Of a DNA stretch of 64,000 bases, positions 1 through 10,608 are shown piece after piece. The DNA lies in the NCBI GenBank assembly GCA_014529385.2, contig CM043942.1, forward strand, positions 59,068,184 through 59,132,183, read 5' to 3'. The notes under the pieces were generated by a model. The model ran no database searches. It had not been told where the DNA came from and saw only the letters and a list, made by a program, of their open reading frames with translations. Origin of the DNA: Adiantum capillus-veneris. Lineage: Eukaryota > Streptophyta > Polypodiopsida > Polypodiales > Pteridaceae. Positions within the stretch are counted from its first letter, which is position 1, and the number at the start of each line of letters is the position of its first letter. Both the position numbers and the translations under genes were made by a program.

Positions 1-613
1 CATGCGGTTGGCTTCCTCCTGGGGAACCTTCTTTTCAACACTTCCAAGTAAAGACATCCGGGCTTCTTGCACTTCCTGAGATTGGCTGGCCGATAATCTG
101 GTTGAGATACTTGAGCAGAAGTGCAGCCATCTCATCTTGGTTTTATATTGTATTCCCTTTCTCATCATCGAGGACTTGCACTTGGCCTCAACTTTTCCTC
201 ACTTTCAGAGCCCTAAAAAAATGTGCTTGGTTAGAAGGCTCTAGTTGAAGGAAATTTTCTCTAGAGAGCAATATCGCCTTTTTGATTTCCTCTAGCTGTT
301 CGTTGGCCAATGAGATTTAGCTTCAAGCCATTGCTTGTGCTCATCTTCGGTATCTAGTCGGACAGCCTTCCTAGAGGCTAATTGCACTACCTCCTCTCTG
401 AGATGTTTGATATGTGCCTCATTGGCTTTTTTTACCCAAGGACCCAAAGTTTTGATAGCTTTTTGTACACTACAAACAAATACATTCCAAGCATTAGGTT
501 TATTCATCCCCACATCTTTCTTGAGCTTTCCCAACGCTTTCTTGGTGATGCCTCTGAAGAGAGGGTCTTTGAACAGGTGTGTCACAATAAACTTTTTCTC
601 CCCTGTCGGGGAT

Positions 614-647
<34 letters not shown>

Positions 648-1189
648 TTTCTTTCTTGAGTTGTAAGTGTAATGGCATGTGATTGGAGAGGCCTTTTGTT
701 GAGATTACCTTCATCTCTAACATCGATGAGATCCAGTCATCTTGATGAGAGCAGTAGTATCTATTCAGCCCGGAGGCAGTGCGGGCATACTAAAGGCTTG
801 TGTAGGTGAATCCATGCATGTTGTTCCATGGGCGCACTTTACACAGGTCAATCATAGCCCACTTCTCACATAAGCTTAGCCATTTAGACTTTTCTGAGCC
901 AGCCAGTAGGCTCGCTTAACCTGTTGTTGCTTTTCTTGACCATATTGAAATCTCCAACCATCATCCACTCTCCTTCGATTGGCGTATCCCCGAGCTGCAT
1001 CCACAGTTTAGCTCTATCCTTTGCATTGCAGGGGCCGTAAACATTTACTATGGTGATAGGTTGATTGTTCCATCTGATTCTAACACTACAGATTCTTCCA
1101 TAGGTGTGGTTTACGAACTCGTGTGCCCTAAGATTGGAATCAAGTGACTGTTGAATCGACGGGCTTGGCCCCCGGAGGGAGCAGTGCAT
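1..1189 (-). mobile_element. LINE A remnant: endonuclease domain and EN-RT linker of an L1-type ORF2
   Basis: Read on the minus strand, about 1115-884 carries the middle of an apurinic-type endonuclease: IVNVYGP is followed by VGDFNMV, the usual strand and catalytic Asp/Asn motif of plant L1 endonucleases. Further down in other frames come the late EN motifs (an RLDRYY-like and an LSNHMP-like stretch near 740-670), then the helical linker before the reverse transcriptase, with a WVKKANEAH stretch at about 440-410. The element runs off the left edge, so the RT would lie outside the window. Several frame changes and a homopolymer interrupt it, so it is a dead copy. The N-terminal EN part is not clearly recognisable in the GC-rich sequence above 1130. 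Confident as a LINE; the exact right boundary is uncertain. Confidence 0.8.
615..647. repeat. Poly-C homopolymer of 33 bases
   Basis: An uninterrupted run of C, read as poly-G in the LINE direction. It sits inside the LINE A linker and inserts a glycine run into one frame. Its length is likely polymorphic and prone to sequencing error. Confidence 0.95.
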
Positions 1190-1680
1190 TGCCCTTGACG
1201 GGGAAGTGCTCGGGGTGAGCCAGTGACGTCGCCATGGCGATGGCCACCGTTCCTCGTCGTGGCCCGACCATGGGATGTTGCACGCAAGACGACGTGGACA
1301 GTGAAGCGTCGTAGCCCCGCCGGCCCTGTGTCGGTACGCGGAGCCGTGCCCGCGGAAGGCGAGCCGGCATTCGGTTGTTGAGATGCTGTACCCCCACGTT
1401 TTTGGGCCTCAAGGTGCCAGCATCGACGACGTGCTTTCGTGCGGCGGCCTTGCTCGGTGTCGGACTCTCTGGGGTTGGCAGGTTGTTTATTTGGAGGATC
1501 GAGACTCTGTGTAGTAGCGAGTGCTTTGCCGCGTCCTTCGCCCTTCGAGGCGGCGGACATGCGGTGCCACACAATGGCCCACCCTGCCAGGGGGCGAGAG
1601 GGGGGGGCAGCCCATCTTCTGGCTTCCAATATCGTGTCGATGCTCTTCTCTCTCTCTTCTTTCTCTCTTCAAGTCTGACT
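1190..1680. other. GC-rich segment of unknown nature
   Basis: This stretch is clearly richer in G+C than its flanks and stays open in several frames on both strands, up to 172 codons on the minus strand. Overlapping open frames are expected from composition, and none gives a protein I recognise. It directly abuts the LINE A endonuclease, so it could be the 5' part or a captured 5' region of that LINE, or an unrelated insertion. It ends in a CT-rich tract near 1645-1675. Confidence 0.4.
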
Positions 1681-2121
1681 CAAGAATATTATCTTTTCTT
1701 TCTATTTATGTTGAGATAGGCTCTCTGTTTTGTGACAACAGGTATAGATATTGTGTAATTTTCTTGCTTTGACTTGTGTTTTCTTTGCATGAAAGGATCT
1801 CTCTTTACGATAGTGCAATCATAGAAGGCCTCGGCCTCTGCTTAAGGGATTCCACGGTTGGAATCCAAGTGTGTGTGTGTGTGTTCTCCCGGAGACTGTT
1901 TCCACTATGGTCCTCGAAGAGGAGAGCGAAAGCTCTCAAGATTCTGAGTTACAAAAGCGATGGATTTCAAGAGGGAGGAAAGCCTCCACACTATTTCGCA
2001 CGGGCGGTTCAAATGGGATCGACGGTTGAGGTGATTCGGACCGCCAAAAGCACATTTGTAAATTTGGGACATCTGGTAAATTCGCGGAGAAAAGTAAATT
2101 CAAGTAGGTTTGTAAATTCGG
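1681..2121. other. Intergenic sequence, no feature recognised
   Basis: AT-rich sequence with a short GT run near 1868-1882 and repeated TAAATTC motifs towards 2060-2120. No coding or structural feature is supported. Confidence 0.4.
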
Positions 2122-2192
2122 GGCGGTCCACACCCATGTCTTGAACCCGTGACTTCCCCATTGCAAGCCATGAGCACTAACCACTACGCCCG
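2122..2192 (-). repeat. tRNA-like head of a SINE or tRNA-derived repeat
   Basis: On the minus strand, 2186-2172 reads as an A-box-like TAGTGGTTAGTGCTC, and about 24 bases further 2148-2138 reads GGGTTCAAGAC, matching a Pol III B box. Order and spacing fit a tRNA-derived SINE promoter. No clear tRNA cloverleaf or 3' CCA acceptor is seen, so this is not called a working tRNA. The body of the element and its 3' tail are not delimited. Confidence 0.45.
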
Positions 2193-2273
2193 CATGCGTT
2201 CATTGAAATATAGGTGATTCGAGTATGTCATATTGTAAATGTGGGCCGAGTAGTAAAGTCAGGTCAGACTATT

Positions 2274-3015
2274 AAAACGGGCAGACTAGTAAATTCAAGG
2301 AAAATGTCGAATCTGAGGGTCCAAGATTGACGCGCCCCGCGTTTTCCTCCTCCACCATAGATCCCATTTGAGCATGGCCATGTGATATAGTGATGAGAGG
2401 AGGAAAGATAGAACTGAGTGGGAAAGTAATGCCCCACGTCTGGTTCATGTGCTTGTATAAGATTCTCTCCATGCAATAAAGATTACTCTTTGTGAGTTTT
2501 TTTTTTTTTTTTGTGTGGGGGTTGTTTGTTGGGGGGTGGGGGGGGGCGGGGGGGGGCTGGACTTTCCAACTAGAAACAAGATCAAATCTAAAGGGATTGG
2601 CCTGCACGTGTGCGCAAGTTGCAAAGCTACAATTGAAGATCCAAGCCATCTTTCTAAAAACGGGCAGACTAGTAAATTCAAGGAAAATGTCGAATCTGAG
2701 GGTCCAAGATTGACGCGCCCCGCGTTTTCCTCCTCCACCATAGATCCCATTTGAGCATGCCCGTGTGATATAGTGATGAGGGGAGGAAAGATAGAACTGA
2801 GTGTGAAAGTAATGCCCGTGTGATATAGTGATGAGGGGAGGAAAGATAGAACTGAGTGTGTTTGTATAAGATTTTCTCCATGGAATAAAGATTACTCTTT
2901 GTGATTTTTATTTTTTTTTTGTGAAGAGAAACAAGATCAAATCTGAAGGGATTGGCGTGCACGTGTGCGCAAGTTGCAAAGCTACAATTGAAGATCCAAG
3001 CCATCTTTCTAAAGA
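2274..3015. repeat. Two-copy tandem repeat, about 383 and 359 bp
   Basis: The block starting at the motif CGGGCAGACTAGTAAATTC (2278) recurs at 2661. Each copy runs through a T-rich tract and ends with a segment shared by about 2571-2656 and 2929-3012. The first copy holds a G-rich stretch (2527-2559) that the second lacks. The second holds an extra short duplication (about 2760-2804 repeated at 2815-2860). The copies are close to identical over most of their length, so the duplication is fairly recent. Confidence 0.85.
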
Positions 3016-3241
3016 CTGCCCATCCACTAGGGGCCTCGTGGGTGAATTGTGCAAATGTGTGCAAAGGAGTTGGAAGACCCTATTCTTCAAGCATGCTCTA
3101 ATTTTAGGAGCAAAGTTGATTAAGAACAAAGCTAATCCAAAGTTGAAACATAGATTGTTTTCTAACGCTATCTCAAACGAATATCAAAGGCAAAGAACCT
3201 TAAAGTATTTGAGAAGACCCTTGCAATGGCCAATTTGGTAG
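2921..3241 (+). CDS. Unrecognised 106-codon open frame with a C-x2-C...H-x4-C pattern
   Basis: The frame opens at the end of the second tandem copy and continues into unique sequence. Its residues 16-33 contain CASC followed by nine residues, then H and a C four residues later. This resembles either a degenerate zinc knuckle or the zf-RVT zinc finger found at the end of plant LINE ORF2. The rest is Lys/Arg-rich and not recognised. The first tandem copy has the same start of the pattern but not the continuation. It may be a transposon-derived fragment rather than a gene; no promoter or homologous neighbour supports it. Confidence 0.2.
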   Translation: MKRNKIKSEGIGVHVCASCKATIEDPSHLSKDCPSTRGLVGELCKCVQRSWKTLFFKHALILGAKLIKNKANPKLKHRLFSNAISNEYQRQRTLKYLRRPLQWPIW

Positions 3242-3540
3242 AGATCATATAGGAAAGTAGAGAACTAACCTACACGATAGGAAATAATAGGGTCTCTAAT
3301 TGAGTGGGTGAAAAAACCTAATTGCCATTAAGCACTTGAAGGGTGTAGCCAGCTCATAGTCAATAATAGGAATGCTTAGGAGAGAAGCACCATGTGTGTA
3401 TACCTTGACAGTAATTTCTAGTTGTTGACTGTGATGAGAAGACACTGTGATTTGCAAAGACACTGATCTTAAATCTTTCTAGCATGGTTGATGCCTGTGC
3501 AGTCGTAGTCAACAGGTGCAATTTTGGCAATAGCTGTATC
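3242..3540. other. Intergenic sequence, no feature recognised
   Basis: No open frame, repeat or known motif is supported in this stretch between the tandem repeat and the GC-rich minisatellite. Confidence 0.4.
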
Positions 3541-4373
3541 CTTATATATCTTGTCGAGGCACCGTCGATGCCTCGTCCCTCATCGACGGCACCCTAGGAT
3601 GAAGATGTCGATGTCGACCGCCGCCGACTGATGACGGCCCGTGCCCGAGGGATGTCCACATTTGCGCCCCGTGCTTGCTCGCTCCGTTTGATGCCACCGA
3701 GGGGCATTGGGGTCCGCCGTGCACCCCACGAGGGGAGGAGGGTCCATTGGATGCCCCGTGGTTGCCCCCTTCCTCGATGCGCGTCATCGATCGCCCGGCC
3801 CGTGCACCCCCTACGAGGCGAGGGACATCCACGTCGACGCCCACAGTTGCCTCTCTATGCGCGACGTCCATCAGCCCGTCGATGATGGCCCTTGTGCCCC
3901 ACGAGGCAAAAAAAATCGATGCCCCGCGGTTCCTCCCTTGGTGCGCATCGTCGATCGGCCCGTCAAAGGCGGCCATGTGCCCCCCGTGGCCCCCCGCCAG
4001 GCGAGGGACGTCGACACCCGGCGGTTGCCCCCTCAGTACGCGTCGTCGATCGGCCCGCCAATGGCAGCCCGTGTCCTCCCGCGAGGCGACATACGTCGAC
4101 GCCCTGCGGTTGCCCCCCTCGGTGCGCGTCCTCGATCGGCTTGCCGATGGCGGCCCGTGTATCCCGTGAGGTGAGGAATGTCGACGCCCCACGGTTGCTT
4201 CCCCTTGGTGCATGTCCTTGATGAGCCCATCAACAACGGCCCGTGTACCCCACGAGGCAAGGGCTGTCGACGCCCCGCGGTTGCCCCCCGTCGTCGAACG
4301 GCCTGTAGACAATGGCCCGTGTGCCTCCCACGGCCCCCCGCGAAGCAAGGGACGTTGACGCCCCGTGGTTGCC
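3541..4373. repeat. GC-rich degenerate minisatellite, unit about 83-93 bp, about 8-10 copies
   Basis: A core like GACGCCCCGCGGTTGCCCCC recurs near 3750, 3835, 3918, 4011, 4097, 4181, 4269 and 4356. Each is followed by a GTGCGCGTC...ATCGGCCCG...GGCCCGTGT...GCGAGG block. Spacing is 83-93 bp, and looser copies extend left to 3541. The array is far richer in G+C and CpG than its flanks. It keeps frames open on both strands, including 350 codons on the minus strand, but these are repeats of a low-complexity Arg/Gly/Pro/His peptide and are not called as a gene. The array stops exactly where the LTR of chromovirus I begins. Confidence 0.85.
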
Positions 4374-5999
4374 TGTAATGGAATTGGCCTATTTAATTTG
4401 AGAGTAGCGGAAATTAATGAGAGTACTTTTGAGAAATGACTTTGTGAGCATAGCGGGTGAACATAATTGAAGATAGCAACATAATCATAGCAATTAGTTA
4501 ACTTGGGATGAACAATACTTTTGCAAGAGAGAGAATTTAGAGAACATGACAATACTTGAGGACCGGATTTATGTGGAGCCGGTTCCCCCTCCAATAGGCA
4601 TTTGTATTATGATTTCTCCTATTAAGAGAGACTTGTTACAATACAATCTTTATGTTCCTTATGACCTAGGTGATGCAATGAAGATGGAAAGCTTCACGCA
4701 TCACAAACATAACATAAACTTGAAGAAAGCTTTAACTATCCCAAGCCTCAGTCCCAAGACCTCAAACACCTTCGAAGGTGGAGAGAGCTAGCACGGAATG
4801 AGGGTAGGGAAGGGGAAGAAGAAACATTTCGTAGGAGAAAGAATTAGTTACTCACTTATCATAACTCTTGTTGCTAGCATGCATAATAGCATAGTAATGA
4901 AGAAGAAGGAGATGGCAAACTTAAGCATTGAAGCATTGCTCTTGGTTGGATTTGCACTCCATATCCAAGAGTGTTTGTGTAGGCTCTCAACCTCTACTTT
5001 CTTGTAGAAGGAGAGGGAGCTCTTGCACTTTGCATAGCACACAATGAGAGTGTTTGTGAGTGTGTGTGGGTGAGTATACCCCCTAAGCAACCCCCTAGCT
5101 TGCTTGGGTCGACCCCCCCCTTGTAGCTCATGCTTGAAGCTCATTGGACCCCTCCAGGCCTAGCCAATCACAAGCAGGATGCATTACAAGCAGCAAGGGT
5201 AACCTTGAGACAAGTGTCCCCCTTTCCCCTTTGAGAGAGAGGGCTAGATAAATGCTAAATCATTTAATTAAATCTCTTAAATTATTATTGGACCCATTGG
5301 ATGGCCAACCAATAGGCTTTAGGCACACCATGAGAGCAACATGACGAGGAACTTGGCAAGTGTCCCTTTTGCTTTCTTTGTACCATGCATGCCTTGTGTG
5401 AGTATGTGGGTGTTCTCTCTCATCCCCCCTCATGTAGGGATCGCCCCCTCCTTGTAGGGATTGAATATTTGACTTTTTGACACCTCAAGCCCCTCATACA
5501 TAGGCCCAGTTCCCACCACAAGCTTGGCCGTTAAGCACTTTAAGCTTGGGCTAGGTTCTCACCGTAAGTGCAACCCTATCATCTCAAGCATGTCAAGCAC
5601 CTCAAGCATCTCAATAATTAAGCACCTCAAGCATCTCAAGCACCTCAAGCACCTTAGTCATCAAGCATGACAAGCAGGACAAGCACCTCGAGCTGGGTCG
5701 GGTTCCCGCGCCTCAAGCTCAGCCCTAGCTTACCTAAGGTCAAAGGCCTTTTACACACATTATTGGAGGTCTTCAATGAAGCTAACCCTAATATCTTATG
5801 CTCCATTAGTTAGCCTTCCTCTTTCATATACCATCTCTCATCTGGGCCCCTTTACCAATGGCCCCGTGTTGACATAGATCTATAAGCACATGTCTCTATC
5901 TTAACACTTGTTCCCGTTTATTCTCCCACATTAAGTGATCAATTTGATATGAGAAAATCATTTGGTTTGGTTAGATATTAGATATTCGATTTTATGAAA
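4374..5999 (-). repeat. 3' LTR of chromovirus I (left copy)
   Basis: It begins TGTAATGGAATT, matching the right copy at 14367. It ends ATGAAA where the right copy ends in ACA, so the terminal CA has mutated here. The 1626 bp include a run of about 10-bp CAAGCACCTC-like repeats near 5585-5700. The open frames inside the LTR on both strands are not called as genes. Confidence 0.9.
5585..5700. repeat. Short tandem repeat (CAAGCACCTC-like) inside the LTR
   Basis: Imperfect 10-bp units alternate CAAGCACCT, CAAGCATCT and CAAGCATGT. The matching array in the right LTR lies at about 28350-28470. Confidence 0.75.
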
Positions 6000-6002
6000 T
6001 TA

Positions 6003-6012
6003 CCTCTTTCTT
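6003..6012 (-). other. Polypurine tract of chromovirus I
   Basis: On the minus strand this reads AAGAAAGAGG, three bases before the 3' LTR. The related element at 42945 has AAGAGAGAGG at the same place. Such tracts prime plus-strand DNA synthesis in LTR elements. Confidence 0.7.
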
Positions 6013-6015
6013 GAA

Positions 6016-6415
6016 ATCATAGTCGTCCTCGACTATGAGGTAGAAGAGATAAAGCCTTAGTCATTAGTCAATCTTACTTTGCGGGTAGAGGATCCCTTTT
6101 TACCCTACGACATCTTTCCAAGATGGATGACTAATCCATTTGGTGCTTGCGAGACATAGCTTTCGCAAGCATGTCTGCTCTTTAGTCCATTTCATTCTCC
6201 CAAAGTAGAGAGACAAATTCTAATTGGTGTTTGAGAGACGTTGTCATCACAAACATGATTCTAAGCATACATACTAGTTAAATTTGTGCACAATTAAAAA
6301 GAGGACTAGTCCAATAAGACAAAAACACGACTCATTTAAAAGAAATTTGTACATTTGCTTACTCTAATGTAGCATTGTAAGCATTGACAAGGTTCATACT
6401 ATCCTTAAGTTGTAT
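6016..6415. other. 3' untranslated region of chromovirus I
   Basis: Sequence between the polypurine tract and the last pol codons. No other feature is seen. Confidence 0.5.
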
Positions 6416-9400
6416 TCATTGCATCCATCTAGCCTCTTTAAAAGGATGATTTTTGAACTTAATAAGATACCGTCGGATAATCTTACCATGTCGTAGTACC
6501 TTGTCTTCATGCCGAAGGACAGCTTCGAGTTGTTGCACCTCTTCTTGGTCTTCAACTTCGGGAGGGTCTTCAACAATTGGTTCAGTTGGTGGATCTCCTT
6601 TGTAGGGCTTAAGTAGGCTTACATAAAAGGCATTGTGTATGAGCCAATGGTTGGGCAACCTGAGTTGATAAGTTGTCTCATTGATGGGCTTCAATATTTG
6701 GAAAGGACCATAGTATCTTTTTGCTAGTTTAGCATAATACTTTTGATGGCCCGTAGGATTTTTGCCCGTCATTTGCCTTAATCGAGCCTTAGGAAACTTG
6801 CGTAAGACCCACTCATTTTCTTTGAACATTAGGGATCTTCTGTGCTTATCAGTAACAACTTTTTGCCTTAGTTGAGAGATGGATATAACCTCCCTAATAT
6901 TTTGAAAAGATTCTTGTAGGTCACGGCTATCCTCATCGTCGGCAAAGATCTTGCCATGTACTTTGAGTAGCAAGGGACTTTTAGGTCTTCTCACAATGAT
7001 CTCAAAAGGTGCTTTTCCCGTAGAAGTATGTACAGTATTATTGTAGGCATACTCTACAAGAGGTAAGTACTCTTCCCATTGTGAGCGTTGATCTACTTCG
7101 ATAACATAAGTCTTGAGTAGATCAAGTATCGTAAGATTGGCTATCTCACTTTGGCCATCCGTTTGTGGGTGATAGGCCGAAGAGAAATTCAATCTTGTTC
7201 CTAGATTTTCAAAGAGACCGTTCCAGAAATTACTAGTCATTATATGATCTCTATCTGACACGATGGATGTGGGTAATCCATGGTGCTTGAAAATATGAGA
7301 TATGAAGAGAGTTGCCATTTGATGTGCCTTAATAGTATTTTTGACAGGAATAAAATTTGCTTGCTTGCTAAACCTGTCAACTATTGTCCATATTCCTGTA
7401 TTCCCATGGATAGACTTGGGTAGTCCAAAGATGAAATCCATGGATATACTCTCCCATGGTGAATTTGGGATAGGCAATGGCTGGAGTAATCCAGATTGCT
7501 TCCCTCTATCATACTTGGTCTTTTGGCATACTACACATTTTGAAACATACTCTTGTATGTCCACTTTCATGGTAGGCCAATAGAAGTACGTCTCTACTCC
7601 TCGGAGAGTAGGTTGAATACCTCTATGCCCTGCATATGGAGGAGCATGGGATTCATACATAACTTTCTCACGAAGGGAATGGGTAACACATAGCCTATTA
7701 CCGTGGAGAAGATAACCATCCTGCAAGGTGAATGGTTCCTTTTTCTTCCCCAAAGCAAGGGCTGACATTATGTCTCTAAAGTCAGGGTCAGTAGCATACT
7801 CATCTATCATAGAGGATAGATGATTGTGAGTAGCTATAGACACCGCATTAACTTTGGGTCGTCGTGAAAGTGCATCGGCCACTTGATTGTGATTACCAGC
7901 TATGTGAGCAATATGGAAATTAAATTGCGAAAGAAAATTTGCCCACCTCACTTGTTTGTCGAAAAGCTTGGTTTGCGTCATGAAATACTTGAGACTTTGG
8001 TGGTCTGTTTGTAGGATAAATGGAGTCCCCAATAGGTAGTGCTTCCATGTGTCTAGGGCATATAGAACAGCTAAAAGCTCTTTCTCATAAATGCCCAAGA
8101 CTCGTTCATCAATATTGAGCCTTGGGTTCTCATATGCTATGGCATGCCCTTCTTGAAGCAAAACTGCTCCAAGGCAATCACCACAAGCATCACATTGGAC
8201 CTCAAATGGCTTTGAGAGATCCGGAAGCACGAGGACTGGTTGGGAAGTAAGCATCTCTTTGAGCTTTTCAAAAGCATTTTGCTCCTTAGCAGTCCATACA
8301 AACTTAATGTTCTTCTTAGTTAAGTCGTGTAGTGGTCCTGCTACTTGAGAGAATTTTGCTATGAAGCGTTTATAGTATGCGCACTTACCAACAAAGCTTC
8401 TTAGCTCATGTAGATTTCTTGGGTTAGGCCATGCTTTTATTACCTCTAAATTTGATGGATCCATTCGGATACCATATTTAGAGATAATATGACCTAGGTA
8501 TTGAATCTCTTGAAGGAAGAATTCGCTTCTCTTTTGGTTGAGAAAAATCTTGTTCTCCCTCAATGCTTGAAAAATCACTTGGAGATGTTGCTTATGTTCC
8601 TCCAAAGACTTGGAGTAGATGATGATATCATCAAAGAACACTCCAGAGTGAATTTGCTGTATGGTCTAAAAATTTTCTCCATCAAATGATTGAACGTAGC
8701 TAGTGCATTAGTCAAGCCAAAAGGCATTACTAGATATTCATAAAGACCAAACGTTGTGCGAAACGCGGTCTTTAAGATATATTCATCCACTATCCTTATT
8801 TGATGATAGACACTCTTAAGGTCAATCCTACTGAAGTAGGTAGAGCCTTGTAGCTTATCAAACAGATCTTCTACTTGAGGTACGGGAAATCTGTTTTTGA
8901 TAGTGATATGGTTTAGTGCTCGATAGTCCACACACATACGGTGTGTACCATCTTTCTTTTGCACTAAAAGGACTGGAGAACAAAAGGGAGAGGAGCTAGG
9001 CCTCACCATCCCTTTGTCTACCAGCTCTTGTACTTGCCTCATGATCTCCTCTTGTTGAGCTTGTGAGACTCAATAAGGAGGCTTGTTAGGTGGTGAGCTT
9101 CCAAGAAGGAGCTCAATGCGATGGTCATCATCCCCTCGTTTTGGAGGTAAGTCCATAGGAATATCATCGATGAACACATCTTGGAATCCTTTTAGGAAAT
9201 TAGACAAGTCTAAATCTTCTTGATTCCTACCATTTACATTTGATGAAACGTTAGTATCTTTTAGAGAATCTTTGACAAAAATCATGTACGCATAAATTGA
9301 GCTCTTCATTGACTTATCAAAAGCAAGAGGATTTACAAGTGGGATAGTGCGACCACGCTCACTAGCATCTATATACATGTTCTTTCCCTTGTAGGTGAAG

Positions 9401-9844
9401 TAGATTCTCCTTTCAAGGAATTTCATGTTGGCAGCCATGGGATCAAATCATGGTGCCCCTAGGATAACATCCTCATGTTGGAGAGGAGAGATGAAAAAGT
9501 CTTCTTTGTCGACATAGCTTTGGACATGAAGCCTCAACTTACCAATCAAAGGAGTAAGGGAGGCTTGTTGTCCCTTGAAAGCTGCATCAACCACTCCTAT
9601 ATCTCCCATCTCAAAATCTTGAATGCCCAACTTGGTGGCCAACTCCGTTGATATGAAGTTGAGAGTAGAGCCAGGGTCAAACAAAATGAAGGCATCATGC
9701 TCTCTTACCTTTCCCCAATCATAGGAAAGTGATGATCCCCAAGCATAGAAAAGTGATGATCCTTTGCAATGAGCATCCTCTTTTGGAGCTTCGATGGTGG
9801 AAGCCCTAGGAGTCTCATTGTGAGTGTTCTTCCTGGGGCAAGAA
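6400..9844 (-). pseudogene. pol: Chromovirus I pol: protease, RT, RNase H, integrase, chromodomain (broken)
   Basis: Minus-strand domains in order: aspartic protease at about 9700-9450 with LFDPGS, where the usual residue before Gly is replaced by Pro; linker 9438-9070; RT at about 8960-8540 with [17 protein letters not shown] and FFDD; RNase H at about 8200-7850 with QCDA and TDHQS; integrase with an HHCC zinc finger (about 7650-7530), then Asp in SMDF, Asp in SDRD and Glu in DGQSE; a C-terminal domain; and a chromodomain-like end (KIIRRYLIKFK...ARWMQ). Breaks: an in-frame TGA after GAP (9447-9439), another near 9068, a frameshift in RT near 8640, and TGA after ARWMQ. The largest intact stretch is 741 codons (8641-6416). 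It cannot make a full polyprotein. The clade is chromovirus; Reina- or CRM-like is a guess. Confidence 0.88.
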
Positions 9845-10518
9845 TGTGAGGTCCCCACCCCGCCGTATCAATCAACGGATTTGATGGTGAACCTGGTGGC
9901 CACTAGATCTATTGAGGAAGCAAACAAATGGTTCAGGGTTCGGCTAGTGGACGATCTCTCATCACGAAGTGAGTCGAGTTCGAGCCTACTAGCAAGGAGA
10001 TCTAGCTCCACCTCGCAGGGGAAGCGTACTTAAACTATCTAGCGATCCTAAGACCGACCTTCCAAGAGGAGAGAAACCCCGAGTGCCTTTTTCCCCATGT
10101 TTCAGAGACACGTACTCTCGAGATTTCACCACTTTAGGGGCAATGAGTATTACTAATATCGAAATAAGCACTATGGGGACAGAGAGTTCCCGACCAATCG
10201 GGACCACCCATCTCGTAGGCATTGGCAACCCAAGCCAAGTCCCCCACTTTCCCCCCCCACACTCACACTTCCTTGTGTGACCTAATTACTACCACAAAGG
10301 TTGTTCAACATAAAGATTCCTTGTTTAATTCCGAATCACATTGTTCGTTAAAACAGTCCTTCAATCAGTATTGCAAACAACACCAAGACAGAATTATAGT
10401 AAAAATTCTACTCAAACTTATTCATAAAAATTCCAATGTTCTGGAGGTACAACATCCCCCCTCCAGCGAGAGTTCACTCCTCCCGTTGTCGCCTAGCTGC
10501 CCATACAACTAGGTATGT

Positions 10519-10608
10519 CCACCGCATAGAAAGCATGTCATGGACACTCCCACCGCATAGAAAGCAAGTCGTGGGTATCCACCGCATAAAAAGCAAGTCG
10601 TGGATTCA
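10519..10608. repeat. Three tandem copies of a 30-bp unit
   Basis: Units begin CCACCGCATAGAAAGCA at 10519, 10550 and 10579 and differ at a few positions. They lie inside the solo-LTR-like insert. Confidence 0.85.

Noticed and set aside
1111-1629. 172-codon minus-strand frame in the GC-rich segment
   Set aside because: Overlapping frames on both strands, no recognisable domain; composition effect is the simpler explanation.
3542-4594. 350-codon minus-strand open frame over the GC-rich repeat
   Set aside because: It is open because of high G+C and the repeat period; overlapping long frames exist on the other strand, and the peptide is low-complexity repeats without a known domain.
4546-5144. 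Small frames in the LTR of chromovirus I (also 14814-15113)
   Set aside because: No conservation of frame between the two LTRs and no known domain.
5585-5700. CRISPR-like or satellite array
   Set aside because: Simple 10-bp LTR repeat present at the same place in both LTRs; no repeat-spacer structure, and the host is a eukaryote.
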